From Cycas panzhihuaensis (Eukaryota; Cycadophyta), in contig CM041465.1 in assembly GCA_023213395.1 (NCBI GenBank), forward strand, positions 88,233,741-88,297,740: DNA of 64,000 nucleotides, given 5' to 3'. Below the pieces are notes generated by a model. The model made no database searches. It was given only the letters and a program-made list of their open reading frames with translations, and was not told where the DNA came from. The position numbers were made by a program, and so were the translations under genes. This document shows, piece by piece, positions 47,611 to 60,117 of this stretch (position 1 is the first letter of the stretch; every line of letters begins with the position of its first letter).

Positions 47611-49271
47611 AAGTTTTAGCTTTGTGGTAAGCCATTTGTCAACAATTAGTATTAGAGTTATGGTTAGAGACTTAGTCAAAGCTTTGGTCCAAGCATATTT
47701 TTGACCCCAAGTTAGGTTATAAGATTATGAATGTGTCCATCTATCAAGGGTTTATTCTAAACTTATTTTAGTATGCCTATTTATGACCAATAAAGGGGGT
47801 TAGCATGCTTATTTGTCAAGTGAAGTTCTATTGTACGACATTATGGAAGCTTTCAAATTAAAGTTAATCAAGGCACCTAGAGTATATTAGTGCTTATATG
47901 AAAAATCTAGCCAAAGTACAAGTGTTATACTTATCTCGAATCCCACAAAGGTTGGCCACAATTTTGCCCTTTATTATAAATAGAACCATGATTAACAAGG
48001 GTTTTGTAGCATGCTGAGAGTAGAAGATGGTTCATTAGCTTGTGTTGAGAAAAGCTAGCATGTTTAAGACTTGATGCAAAGCTTGCCAATTCATTATGAA
48101 CTTATGTGAAGAGTGTTGGCCTACAAGTAAGTGTGATGAGGATTTGTAAGTTTAAGAGAGACACAATACCATCTTGTCAACAAGTTAAAAGTTAAAATTT
48201 ACTATTTGATAAAGAAATTAGAGCATTGGATGAAGGATCTCTCCTATTTTTAAGCTACAACAGGTTGTCAGGAGGAGATTTGAGGTCATGGTAGGGGCTA
48301 CAAGTTGCTTTAAGAGCCATGATAATGTATGGAGGAGCAATGAAGATTTGTGCAATTTTGATGTGCTTTTTTATCATTCTCCCCCACTTGTTTTGCTCAT
48401 ATTTTAGTTCTATAGCTATTGTAGGGAATACATTAGTGTTTTGGCAGTGTGTTAATGTAATTTTGAATTCTATTTGGTTATCAATTGGCTCTATTAGAGG
48501 TTGGGTGGATCTGTTAGAAGTTGGGTGACTTTTCTCTATGTTAGGCACCTCCTAACAGAGGAAATACAAAGTAAGATGAATTTTTTTATTTTTTAAAGTT
48601 TGAAATTTTTAGTATATTGCATTAAAATATTTTTCAATTAATTTTCAAGTTCACAAGGCCTTGGAAGGTTGTATGGAATGTTGTGATATGACTAGGAGCC
48701 AACATATAAAAGGCCTTTTTTTTTCTTTTTTACTTTTTCGTGAAAAGGTATACCCATGCTCACAAAAATAACTTTAACTCCATCACACAACATCAAAATT
48801 AAGTGTCATTAGTTGTGTTATGAAGTTGAATTATGGGACTTTCTAATGAATGATCATTTAATATACTTTGAGGAATTTTCAAGGTAGTTTTAATGGTATG
48901 AAATTTAGACATTAATTTAATAAAGTGTTAAAATTGAGTTTGTGCCTAAAAAATGAGATGTTTTGTCATATGTTTCCACTTAGATAACCATTTTTACAAA
49001 TTTGTTCCATGATGTAGTAGATGGGGTTGAGGGGTTTTAGCTTTATTTCTTTTCTAAAGGTACAACCTCGACGATGAGAGCTAGAAACAAACAAAATGAG
49101 AACAAGTAAATACTACTTAGTAGGCAAATGTTGGTGAACCATGTATGAGGTGGTCATTCTAGAGGGTTGGCGAGTACAATAATTAGTTACCCATGTGCTC
49201 TAATAAATATTTAGCTTTTATAAAGACTTGACATCAAGATTTAAAGTAATTATATGACATGGTTTAACATT
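47611..49271 (+). other. Element H interior, no recognised domain
   Basis: A weak frame (YMKNLAKVQVL, about 47900) may be a gag relic, but I cannot support it further. Otherwise non-coding. Confidence 0.45.
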
Positions 49272-49281
49272 AATAGGGGAA

Positions 49282-49960
<679 letters not shown>

Positions 49961-49962
49961 TC

Positions 49963-49980
49963 TGACGTCGTTGCCAACCT
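49963..49980 (+). other. Gypsy-F primer-binding site, degenerate tRNA-Asp type
   Basis: TGACGTCGTTGCCAACCT follows the LTR by two bases. It resembles TGGCGCCGTTGCCGGGGA, the tRNA-Asp-type site known from Athila-like plant elements, with changes mostly C/T and G/A. Confidence 0.6.
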
Positions 49981-49985
49981 AGGAA

Positions 49986-51700
49986 TGAAGGAAAAGATGG
50001 GGAAGACAAGATAACGACCCATAACCGTTTTGGGAGACATACTACAGTAGATGAATTAAATCTCGCGCAATGGTTTGAAGAAAATTTTAGGGTCATACTT
50101 CAGTTAAAATCTCAATTACTGCGAGAAGGCATCATCAACTAGTATCTCGATGATATTATCATCCAAGAACCAGTAATGCTTGCAAATATCATTGAACATC
50201 TTCGATCTAATGCACGACACAAAATAAATAACATACATATTTAGACAGGAAAAGAAGTAATCAATATAACTGAGACGATCCAATCGATTACATACACAGC
50301 AGCAACAAAATTTAAGAACATTAATGCAGATTGATTGGTCAATAATTAAAAAGGGATGGAAAGTCTGCCAGACTTGGAAACAGAAGTATGATTCAAACGA
50401 GGACTTAAGGGAGATCAAGGAAGCTTTCACACATCTGAGTTTACATGAAAAGGAGAAGGCTAGCATACAAGATAAAGATCAAAAACATCAAGATCAAGAA
50501 CATCAGCCCAGTCCAAAGGCAAAAAAAGCAAGATTCAGAAATTATTACGAATAGAGAAAGAAAAAGAAACCTACAAATGGATTTAGACAACGAAGAATAT
50601 AACAACTCAAGCATATAAGAACATCAACAAAGCCATTAGAAGCAGCAACAATAACAATAGCGGCATCATGCGCAGCAAAGAAATGAGGAGTGAAACAGAA
50701 ATTTCTAACATTCAACGGAAAGGCAAAAGAGGATCTAACGAGACATTGTAATATCTGCAAAACAATATGGATGGCCAATAGCAAGATTGACAAAGATCTT
50801 TGGGTATAATCATTTCTAGTCACACTATGGGACGTTGCGAAGGACTGGTTTAAAGAATTCAAAGAGGGACATTTTAAAAATTGGGCTTCCCTATGCAAAG
50901 CAGTTGAAAAAGAATTTAGACTTTTACAAGATGATAGTGAGGTGGTAGACCAAATCTACAACTTGAAGCAAGAACCCAAGGAAATAATAAGAAGTTACAA
51001 CACAAAGCTGAAAAGTCTAATAAAGAAAATAGAAAGTGAAGTGACGGATGGGTTAAGAAAAGATGGTTTCTAGAAGGATTACTTCCGAAATATAAAAGGA
51101 AGTTACGAGTCATTCTACTTGCATCATATCAAGAAGCAATAAACCGAGCAATGAGTCTTGAAATCAAAGAGAAAGCAGAGGCCTGGCACCAAGAGAAAAT
51201 AAGTGATGCACAAGTAAAAGAAGAATCTTCAATAGAAGCACTTAGGGAAGACTTGATGAGGATGTTCATAGATTTTACACAAAATCAACCAAAAGAATGA
51301 CGCTACATATGATATGTCAAGTGTCGTACAGAAGGCCACTTGGAGTCGGAGTGTCTAGATAACCAAGGATTCAAATACTGCTATATATGTATAATGAGTA
51401 ATCAATATATTAAACAGTGTGGATTCAATGTTCAAACATGCAGAAGACAAGAACGGGATGTCTTCTTTACTCGGCAAGAAACAAATAAACCACCTCTTGG
51501 AAGGGAGCGAGGTGGACAACCAGTACAACAAGATGCTCAAGGTCGATCAATGGTACAATACTTTTAGTACAAAGTATGGGGCCACTTTAGCAGAGATTGT
51601 CCCAATCTAGAAAATAATGTCTCTACACTATGTTGATGGTACGAACCAAGTGACCATGATGATGACCATTGCACAAAGCAACAAAACAAAAATGTCAACC
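49986..51700 (+). pseudogene. Gypsy-F gag with four CCHC-like knuckles
   Basis: The capsid core (about 50700-51180) reads FNGKAKEDLTRHCN, DVAKDWFKEFKEGHFKNW, SYNTKLKSLIKKI and, after a frameshift near 51070, EGLLPKYKRKLRVILLA, as in plant gypsy gag. Four knuckle-like motifs follow: about 51318-51350 (Y-x2-C-x4-H-x4-C), 51379-51420 (C-x2-C-x4-Q-x4-C), about 51557-51598 (Y-x2-Y-x4-H-x4-C) and about 51629-51671 (C-x2-Y-x4-H-x4-C). Nearly every damaged position is Cys to Tyr (TGT to TAT). An N-terminal part (50324-50554) is charged and Gln-rich. Confidence 0.82.
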
Positions 51701-52159
51701 TCGTAGGAGTAATCACAGAGGAAGTACAACCTTTACTGACATATGCAGTGTATACAAGAAGGCCTAAGCAATCAACGTATCCTAATGCTCAGAATGAAAA
51801 AGAATGCCCGAGTCAGGCCACAGAATTGGTACAAGCACTACAAAAACAAGAGCACGATGCGACCTTGACCAAGCCACAATCTGTAGAACCAAGGGGTAAT
51901 GGATCGACGGAATCAACAATAACGCCCAAAGAAGATACAACACATAAGGATGGTGTTAACTAAAGAGTTAACAATTAAATTATCAGCGTTACTCGAGAAT
52001 GATAAGCTTCTACTACAAACATTCGAGGACTATATACGATGAATCAAGACAACAAGAAAAGAAAGAATATCAGTAAAAGAATGTAGGACTCCCATGTAAC
52101 AACCTCACATAGAGGACCAGCATGTATGATCTCTTAGGATCAACCAAGACATAATTATT

Positions 52160-52500
52160 TCAATGAATATACTAGGGCACATATTGGAGAATACAGTAAT
52201 TAATGGTGGGGCTATAGTGAACATTATCCCAGTTACAACTTGGGAAGCAAACGTTAGACCTCAACTATGGCCTCCTACATTTCAGCTACGACTGACTAAT
52301 CAACATGGTGTGTAATCATTAGGGATGATGCAAGCACAAAAAATAAAATTAGGGAACCAAGACTTTGTAATAGATTTTGTTATAATACCGATGATTGATG
52401 AAATACCACCAACTTATGACGCCTTGTTAGGTCGACCCTAGTTACGAAATGTGTGCGTACTCCAAAATTAGCGATGTAACACATTGATAATTAAACAAAG
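52160..52500 (+). pseudogene. Gypsy-F aspartic protease
   Basis: The retropepsin frame reads MNILGHILENTVINGGAIVN, then FQLRLTNQHGV, IDFVIIPMID and TYDALLGRP*LRN. The active-site triplet normally D-(S/G)-G is NGG, so the catalytic Asp is Asn. The stop after GRP is at a Trp codon (GRPWLRN in relatives). The frame is cut at 52516 by element C. Confidence 0.85.
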
Positions 52501-52515
52501 AGGAAAGAAGCAACT

Positions 52516-52655
52516 TGTAGAAAGAAGGGCACATGCACAATGTAATCACTAGATCATAAAATAAGCAAACATAGGTAACAAGATAACACTGCACATATAC
52601 ACTAGTTTAACATGTGGAAAACCCCTTCTGGGGAAGATAAAACACCTCCTAATCG
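52516..52655 (-). repeat. Element C 3' LTR, only the terminal ~140 bp
   Basis: Nearly identical to 56450-56589, sharing CTTCTGGGGAAGA and AACAAGATAACACTGCACAT. The inner border coincides with the loss of pol, near AAAGTTTG, a word also present in the full LTR. Confidence 0.9.
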
Positions 52656-52657
52656 TG

Positions 52658-53110
52658 CATGCCAAAGTTTGCTGAGTGAGTTAGGTTTGGCAATAAAGGC
52701 ACTAAAAGATTTTGATTTGTTATTTTGTAGACTTGTTAGACTATAGAGACGTGTTATGATCAACAGGTCATGAGGCAATACGTCTAAATTTGTTTAATGG
52801 TTCCCTAATGATAAATTTATTCTTCTAGAATTTGACGACAAGGTTTTTCTGACAGATTTGATAGACAAAGAGTAGGTTTGGTAATAAACCAAGTACGTAA
52901 AATATGTCCTTGATTGAACCATCTTTTAAGGTAACATCACATGATCCTTTGACTTTAAGTTAAGTACCACTTCCGAAAGAAATCTCTTCTTCAGAGTTCG
53001 TTTCAAATTGATAAGTGGTTAAATTTTTCTGGTGTCCAATCATGTGATGGGATGCACCAGAGTCAAGGATCCACTGTGGTAGATGATTTGTAGGGGCAAC
53101 AAATACAGAA
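52658..53110 (-). pseudogene. Element C protease and start of pre-integrase
   Basis: WILDSGASHHMIGH (about 53073-53032) has an intact Asp-Ser-Gly site. The frame continues through GSGTYLKS and then LWHARLGG at about 52665, the first residues of the GAG-pre-integrase domain (LWHxRLGH), where it fuses to LTR sequence. Confidence 0.88.
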
Positions 53111-53232
53111 GTTGTTGCTGCTAAAGAATGATTATGAGTTTGTCAATTTTGAGGTCATGATTGAAGATGGGATTGAGGTCGATTTTGCAATCCCTTGGAA
53201 GCTTTCCATGCTTCTGAAGCTATTCTACTTCT

Positions 53233-54117
53233 GCAGACATCAATAGTGTGGCCTCTTTTATGACAATAGGCACAACTAGTGTTCTGAGAAGAAGTTGCGT
53301 TGTTCCTATTATAAAAGAACTGATTAGAAGTATTCAGGTATTTAGATGGACCAGAATACTTAATATTATTTTGTAAATTTGATGGTGAACCTCTATGAGG
53401 TTTCTAAAATTTTGGATTATTATTCTGTTGTTTGTTTTTAAATTATGGCTTAGTTTTGGAAAACAAAGCCTGTGATGGATCTTTTAATGTGCCTATTTGA
53501 ATTAACATTATTTGATGTTCAATCAGCTGGTTTATTAACTGATTGAATGTTATAGGCGGGTCGTCAGCTTGTTGTTTGGCAGTTTTGTAGAGATTAAAGT
53601 GTTTTGGTAATTTGTTTACTGCAAGACGTACGAGTGTATTGTTGTCTCTAGCATACGTGATTATTTTCTCAGTATCACCTTCTTTAGTTTTAAATTTGAT
53701 GTAGTTTCCTAGATCTTTATTAATTAATTGAATTTTACTTAAAAAATCCTCAACACTAGAAAAATCGTCAAAAGTAAGGTCATACAATTGCTGTTATAGG
53801 ATAGCCACTTGATGTGTATCGACCTTGTCATATTTTTCTTGCAAGGTTTTCCAGACAGTGGCTAAGTCATCTATTTCGACTGGTCGATTTACGGTGAGTG
53901 GGTTTAATATGGTGCCTAAGGTTGCATCTGAGTTCATTAGATATACCATATAACTCTCTATAGTATCTTCTTTAGGTTTTTTAAATTCACCTATCACATA
54001 TCGCCATATTTTTTGTTGTTTGAGCTGATGGAATATGCGATTCCTCCAGTCGGCATAGTTTGAGCCAAGTGATACTAGAATTGGAACGCAGGAAGTTATC
54101 CCTGGCATTAATGCCAT
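53233..54117 (-). pseudogene. Element C gag with intact zinc knuckle
   Basis: It starts MALMPGITSCVPILVSLGSN (54117) and reads NYADWRNRIFHQLKQQKIWRY, ATVWKTLQEKYD and, after one stop, LYDLTFDDFSSVEDFLSKI and VNKLPKHFNLYKT, a UBN2-type capsid. The linker is Asn/Gln/Lys-rich, and the knuckle CAYCHKRGHTIDVC (53274-53233) has all four ligands. Only two or three stops interrupt about 300 codons, far fewer than in other elements here. Confidence 0.9.
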
Positions 54118-55300
54118 ATTGGGAGCTATGAAGTTTGATTGAAGATGAAGAATATGAAGGTGATTGAAAAAATAATCACTTACTAAAAGTACTAATCATT
54201 AGATTAATAATTCAAGAAAGCATTGTAGTATGCATTACTTGTACTTAAAGAAAAAATCACATGTTTGCATATAGATTGAACAAACGACTTCTTAAAAAAT
54301 TGCCTTAAGCAGTCCCTTTTTGAAAAAGATTCTCCCTTAATTTTAAGAAATAGGCAGTCCCCCTTAAGTGTTTAAGTTTGAATATGGTGCATTAATAAAA
54401 TTGATTTGCAATAAAAAAAGGTTAATGATTTTTTATTAATTAAGTTTTATGTTTGAAGAAAGATAAATGTATAAAGAAGGTATTCAGATAAAAAAAAGAT
54501 AATTTACTTGATCTTGGTCAAAAAAACAAGAAAAAAAAATATTAGTTTTGCCTAAGTTAATTAGGCTTTGTTAATAGTATGTATATGTACAACTTTTAAA
54601 TAAATGTTTGATAGATAATGTATACCTTATATATGACAAAGATTAAGCTAAGATATTAGGGGAAAATAGGGGAAATTTGTTCAATTCATGATTAAGGTAA
54701 AATGTGAAGGTATGCACTTATGCAATACCTATAGTAGAATAAGGAACCTAAAAACATAGAAAATTATACTAATCTTATATGAAGTTTAAATGTAAAGGAT
54801 GGTTTAAGAGAATATTAAAAATCATTAACTTAGTGAAGAGAGGGGTTTAGTTTAAAGGAAGGGGGGGGATTGATCTATATGTTAATGTAATAGGGGAGTT
54901 TTGGATTAATTTTACACTAATGTGATTAAGGGGGGGTTGAGTTACAGATCAGGTTGATTAAAAAAAAGAAAAGTTTTAAATTAATTTATACTAGAGATTA
55001 TTTAAAAAAAGGAAGTTCAATTAAAAGGGATTTTAATTAAATTATAAATGTGATTAAGGGGGGTATAAACTTAATGTGATAAGGGGGTATTTGATTAAAT
55101 CAAAATGTAATAAGGGATGGAGGGATTATTGTTTTATTAAATCAAAATAATTAAAAAAGGAATTAAAAAACCGAAATCGACGGACAGACCCGACGGTAGG
55201 TTTGATTTTAACAAAGAAAATTAAAATTAAAACAAAAAAGAAATCTGGGAGGGGGGTTAGGGTAGAAACCCTACCTACCTGGTTATGGCGGTGGCGCACC
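54118..55300 (-). other. Element C leader with G-run repeats
   Basis: On the + strand, runs of 5-8 G recur (54863, 54931, 55058, 55086, 55250), embedded in a diverged unit with AATGTGATTAAGGGGGG. No coding sequence is visible. Confidence 0.55.
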
Positions 55301-55379
55301 TTTGTTTACAGGTGAGACGAAGATCGAAGGCGGAGGTCCTGGCGATGAACGAAGGCAAACGATCCCAACATGGAGGGCT

Positions 55380-55870
55380 TCAGTGACGCTCTACTGTGCA
55401 AGTCTTTCCCTTATTCATAAGGGTTCAGATCTGGTTATTTGTTTCAAGGGTTCTAACTCTGCACAAGCTCCGTTTTATGTCGTTGATGAGGCTAAGAAAC
55501 GATTTAAGGAGGCTGGCTGCTGCTTCGACGGACGCGTATGTAGATCAGAGTGGGGACTCATATCCTCTACGAGATGGTGTATTTGAAGTCACTGAACTTC
55601 TTGGTGGGCCTGCTTTACCCCTTCCAGCCATTCTATGTGCAGGAGTCTTCCTCATCTATTTTTGATACCTGACGAGATGCTGAACTTCCCCAAACAGAAC
55701 CTTTTGATGAAGGGGCTAAGCTACCTGCAAATATCTGAAAGAGCTTGGTGGCAAATACTTCTTTACTCGACCATTATTGCATTCGTCGTGGGACACAAGT
55801 ATAGTGCCAGTAATGGTATTTATGTAATAGGAGCTCATACAGACAGTTCATGCCTTAAGATCTCTCATGA
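55380..55870 (+). pseudogene. Aspartyl aminopeptidase (M18) N-terminal fragments, antisense to element C
   Basis: The + strand reads NSAQAPFYVVDEAKKRFKEAG (about 55446-55510), matching the plant M18 start (LN.SPTAFHAVDEAK.RL..AG). After a ~200-bp unrelated or intronic stretch it reads LQISERAW, GGKYFFTR and, one frame over, IIAFVVGHKYSASNGIYVIG followed by AHTDSSCLKI (about 55725-55865), matching QISER..W..GKYFFTRN.STIVAFA.G..Y..GNG..I.GAHTDSPCLK. The His of AHTD is a metal ligand in the family. The rest of the enzyme is absent and frames shift twice. It removes N-terminal Asp/Glu from peptides in the intact form. Confidence 0.78.
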
Positions 55871-56437
55871 GCACCCAACTGCTTGTGTTTGTGCGGGTGC
55901 TTTCATGTCAGTGCTGAGTACTTCAACTTATACAGGTTTGATTAGGCTTCATTCAACATGTGCAAGTGGGTCAACATTAGCAGGAAAGACCCTTGTACTC
56001 CTTGGTGTTAGTGGTAATGATACCTTTGATAATTACCAGACATTTTCCTATTTGAAATGCTCTCAATAAAAATCCATCATGGGAGATTCTTTAATTTTTC
56101 GTTGAAATATCATGATACTCTGCGTCCTTTGTAAAAAAGTTTTGTTGGAAAAGTGCATACTTGTAAGCCAGTTGTACATAGGTACTCATGCGTCTTTGCC
56201 GAAAGCTTGACATGAGGAATGTTCAGGTTTACTGAGACTTATAAGCTTCAACATTCATGCAAATTTATAACACTTTATGATTGTTTAGTTCTGAATGAAA
56301 TAGCGTTTCAGCATGCGCTCTCCATTCTTTATTTCTCTGTTTCAGAGTAGTGGTGATGGTGTGTGTGGTACGAATGCTTGTAGGGCGACAAGTTTCATCC
56401 TTGTATCAAAATCCATCTTTACACAGATAGACATGTA
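55871..56437 (+). other. Sequence between the M18 fragment and the element C primer-binding site
   Basis: The frame after the M18 fragment continues about 65 codons to 56069 without recognisable motif (Ser/Thr/Cys-rich). The remainder is non-coding. It may be further captured intron or UTR. Confidence 0.4.
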
Positions 56438-56900
56438 GCTCTGATACCATGTAGAAAGAAGGGTACATGCACAATGTAATCATAGGATCATAAAATAAGC
56501 AAACACAGGTAACAAGATAACACTGCACATGTACACCAGTTTGACAAGTGGAAAACTCCTTCTGGGGAAGAAAAACCACCTCCTAAATTCGTAGTTTTAT
56601 TAAGCAAAGTTTGAGAAATAGAAGACTACATACATAAACCACCTAACCACTAAACTAGCCTTATAAAAGGCATTTAGACAATCTTCCTAGATTCTCGGAA
56701 CCATCTCCTTGAATCTAGGAGATGAATTTATACAAAGAAAGGTTCGTTGAAATGCAGTTTCGCATTTCAACCACCTTTCACATAAGATAATTAATAAATA
56801 TTAAAGTTTAAACCTTATAATAACTTAAATACAAATTTAGACATGTGACTTAAATATAAACTTTAAAAAGAACATAAAGATTACATTAATACTTCTAACA
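56438..56900 (-). repeat. Element C primer-binding site and 5' LTR
   Basis: The minus strand LTR starts TGTTAGAAGTATTAATG (56900) and ends CCCTTCTTTCTACA (56450), 451 bp. It is followed immediately by TGGTATCAGAGC (56449-56438), a perfect tRNA-Met-type site. CAACT follows on the outer side. Confidence 0.93.
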
Positions 56901-56905
56901 CAACT

Positions 56906-57480
56906 AATTAATCTAAACCAACACACTATAAGCGATGAACTAGTAGATTCTAGTTCATCTGATGATGGTGATGATATTGATGTTGATGAGAATAGTTATA
57001 TTAACAATACTAATGAGGAACATCCTCTGAGTACAATATTTGACTATGATAATATATGTGAATCTATTGAAGGTGTTTAATACTTGGATGCATGTTCCGA
57101 TGATGAATTAGACTCAAATAGTGGATTATTTCGTTGGCAATAGCAAGAATATGAAATGTTTTCATGTTATCTTATTCACAAGGAACCTATCGACAATGCA
57201 ATTGTTTATCATATTTAAAATAATAATGGACAACCCGAATATCCAGAACACTTCTATGAGATTACTAAAGGAAATCAAATAATATCACAAGATCCAGCAT
57301 ATAGATTTCATAATGAAATCCGCTATAAAGAAGCACCACAACAACTTATAAATTTGGGAACAGAACAGAGCAAACAAGTGATTACGTTAGGAAAAACATG
57401 GGATCCAATGTTAGTAGCAACAATAACAGAAGTTTTCATAAAATACATGGATGTTTTCGCCTGGACATACAAGGATTTAA
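56906..57480 (+). pseudogene. Gypsy-F protease-RT linker
   Basis: After element C the frame resumes SDELVDSSSSDDGDD, an acidic linker, then INLGTEQSKQVITLGKTW and KYMDVFAWTYKDLKGIP, the block (L..FKDVFAW.Y.DMPG) that precedes RT in Tat/Athila-like elements. Confidence 0.82.
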
Positions 57481-58240
57481 AAGGAATACCGAAACAATTA
57501 TGTGAGCACAAAAAATGAACTCGTACCAAGATCAAAACCCATAAAATACAGACCATACATAATAAATCCTAAATATGCAGAACAAGTGGATGCTGAAATC
57601 AAGAAAACGCTAGATGCACACATTATATTCAAAGTTGAGACCAGTGACTAAGTATCCCCAATAGTGGTAGTTCAAAAAAAAAAAGGGAAAGTACATATCT
57701 GCATAGATTTTCCGAAATTAAATGCGGTAACTTACAAGGACCCATTTCCTATACCATTTACCAATACAATATTAGAAAAAGTGGCAAGACATGAGGTACA
57801 TTCATTCTTAGATGGGTTTTCAGGATACAATCAAATCAGTATCACCAAAAAAGATAAATTGAAAACTACTTTTATTACTCGAACTGGAATATTTGCCTAT
57901 AATCGGATGCCATTTTGGTTGTGTAACACACCTGCCACCTTTCAACGGATAATCATCAACGTCTTTGACCACTTATCCTTGAAGTCAGTAAAAGTATTCC
58001 TAGATGATTGATCTATCTATGGTAATATTGAAAATCACTTGGCATTATTAACAGAATGCTTAAAGATTTTCCAGAAAATAAGATTGTCATTAAATCCTGA
58101 GAAATGTCAGTTTTTGGTTCCATATGGGAAATTATTGGGCCACATTGTATGTGTCCGCATACTGAAAACAGATCCAAACAAAATTAGAGTAATTATGAAC
58201 TTAGCACCACCATCAAATAGCACAGAGGTATGAATCTTTC
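57481..58240 (+). pseudogene. Gypsy-F reverse transcriptase
   Basis: RVT_1 blocks: VQKKKGKVHICIDFPKLN, DPFPIPFTNTIL, SFLDGFSGYNQISI, FAYNRMPFWLCNTPATFQR and the active site KVFLDD*SIYG, where the two Asp are present and the next residue is a stop. After these come LSLNPEKCQFLV and LLGHIV. The N-terminal part (57481-57660) is frameshifted. Confidence 0.92.
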
Positions 58241-58760
58241 TTGGACACATAGGGTATTATTATCGATTTATAAAAGGATTTTCTTATATTGCACACCCTT
58301 TAGAAGAATTGCTAAAGAAATGTGTGAATTTCACTTGGGAAGACAAATACCAAATAACTTTCGACCACCTTAAAAACAAATTCGTTACAACTCTGATATT
58401 ATCCCATCCAGACTGCACTAAAGAATTCCATATCCATATAGACACATCACAAATAGTAATTGGATGTACACACGCCCAAGAAGGAAGTCACAAATTAGAC
58501 TTACCTATTTATTTTGCAAGTAGACGTTTGAATAAAGCAGAAAAGAATTATTTGACAACTGAAAGAGAAGCATTAGGAATGATATATGTTGTACAAAAGT
58601 TTCGACACTATCTCTTAGCAAACCCATATATATTCTTTGTCGATCACCAAGCTCTTTTGTATATGATCAATAAGCCTATAATACAAGGCAGAATCAGTCG
58701 AAGGTAGGTGTTGTTGTAAGAATTCAACTTTAAAGTAATAGTCTAACCAGGATATACCCA
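58241..58760 (+). pseudogene. Gypsy-F RNase H
   Basis: YYYRFIKGFSYIAHPLEELL links RT to RNase H. The RNase H reads FHIHIDTSQIVIGC, IYFASRRLNKAEKNYLTTE, REALGMIYVVQKFRHYLLA and FVDHQALLYMINKP, with the catalytic Asp, Glu and Asp positions kept. It ends QGRISRR-stop, where relatives have GRI.RW. Confidence 0.9.
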
Positions 58761-58866
58761 AACGAGAGAAAAACCTTCTGGTGTAAATGATGATTTTCCA
58801 GATGCTAAACTTTTTCAAATAGTCGTAACACTCCCGAGCTATAATGATATAACAAGCTATCTCAAT

Positions 58867-60117
58867 TTGGGTTCATTTCCCAACAATATGCCTACACAAC
58901 AATGCAAAAATCTGATAAAGAAAGCAGCATCCTACCAACTAATAGAAGGACTTCTATACAAACTAAGAAAATATTATGTATTAAGACGTTGTGTAATGCC
59001 AGAAGAAACACTAGCGATACTTGAGGAAGCTCATCAAGGGGTTGTCAGTGGCCATTTAGGCCCTAAAAGTACAGCCAGAAAGATATTATTATCTGGATTA
59101 TGGTAGCCAAAATTATTTAAAGATGCAAAGGAATTTGTTTCTACATGTGATGTTTGTCAACAAATGGGATGGCCTCTGTAGCACGATTTTATGCCCTTAC
59201 AACCATCATTGGCTCAAGGAGTTTTTTAACGATGCGAATTAGATTCTATTAGACCATTTAAATATGTTACAAGAATGAACCAAGCAAGATATATTATAGT
59301 AGCAACAAACTATCTCATAAAGTGGGTCGAGGCAAAGGCACTTCGGGATAATTTGGCACGAAGTACAACTATATTTTTATATGAAAATATTATAACAAGA
59401 TTTGGTTGTCTCTTGGAATTTGTAAGCGACAGAGGAGCACATTTTATAAATGAAACAATTCATTGTCTAACTCAAGAATTTATTATTACACATCACAAAT
59501 CAACACCTTACTACCCAAGGGCTAACGGGTAAGCAGGATTAAGTAATAAAATAATAGTTACAATGTTAACAAAATTGTGTAATGCAAGTAGAAATGATTA
59601 GGCGGAGCAACTCCATTCGGTATTATAGCCTTTTAGGATAGTGTATAAAACTTCAACTGGTCATACACCATTCCAATTGGTATATGGGGTAAAAGCTGTG
59701 TTACTTATTGAATTTATAGTACCAAGCTTAAAAATTGTAGTTCAACAAAAATGGCCCGATACAGACAGCATACAAGATCAGTTAGAAATCATTCTCGCCC
59801 TGGACAAACGACGACAATATACACAATGGGTAATGAACTCAATACAACAATGAAGAAAGGCATGGCATGATAAGAAATTACATCCCATAATATTCAAAGA
59901 AGGGGATTTGGTTCTTAAATACGATGGTAAACACTTCATAAAACTAGACAAACTTAAGGTTCACTGGCTCAGTCCATTTATAGTAAAAACCATCTTTCAG
60001 AATGGCTCGGTCGAAATAACGCATATCAATGAGAACAGGCAAATAATTATAGTTAACGGATCGAAACTTAAGCCGTATAAGATAAGGATTCAACTTAATG
60101 AAGAACAACAAAAATAA
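58867..60117 (+). pseudogene. Gypsy-F integrase
   Basis: The zinc-binding H2C2 module is intact: EEAHQGVVSGHLG ... CDVCQQMG. The core reads RYIIVATNYLIKWVEA (relatives ATDYLTKW, so the first catalytic Asp is Asn), CLLEFVSDRGAHF (Asp kept) and NG*AGLSNKI (relatives NGQAE, so the Glu is Gly). The C-terminal region has TPFQLVYGVKAVL and EGDLVLKYD ... KLKVHWLSPFIV, then ends LNEEQQK-stop. No chromodomain follows. Confidence 0.92.

Larger units (their letters stand above)
52516..56900 (-). mobile_element. Element C: copia-type element with pol deleted and captured gene fragment, nested in Gypsy-F
   Basis: Exact 5-bp target duplications CAACT flank it (52511-52515 and 56901-56905). On the minus strand: 5' LTR (56900-56450), primer-binding site (56449-56438), long leader with an antisense gene fragment (55380-55870), gag (54117 leftwards), zinc knuckle and protease. 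The frame then stops at LWHARLGG of the pre-integrase and joins directly to the last ~140 bp of an LTR (52655-52516). Integrase, RT, RNase H and most of the 3' LTR are missing. Its coding frames are the best preserved in the window. Confidence 0.93.

Noticed and set aside
50116-50898. Minus-strand ORFs of 116 and 117 codons
   Set aside because: They are shadows of the + strand Gypsy-F gag.
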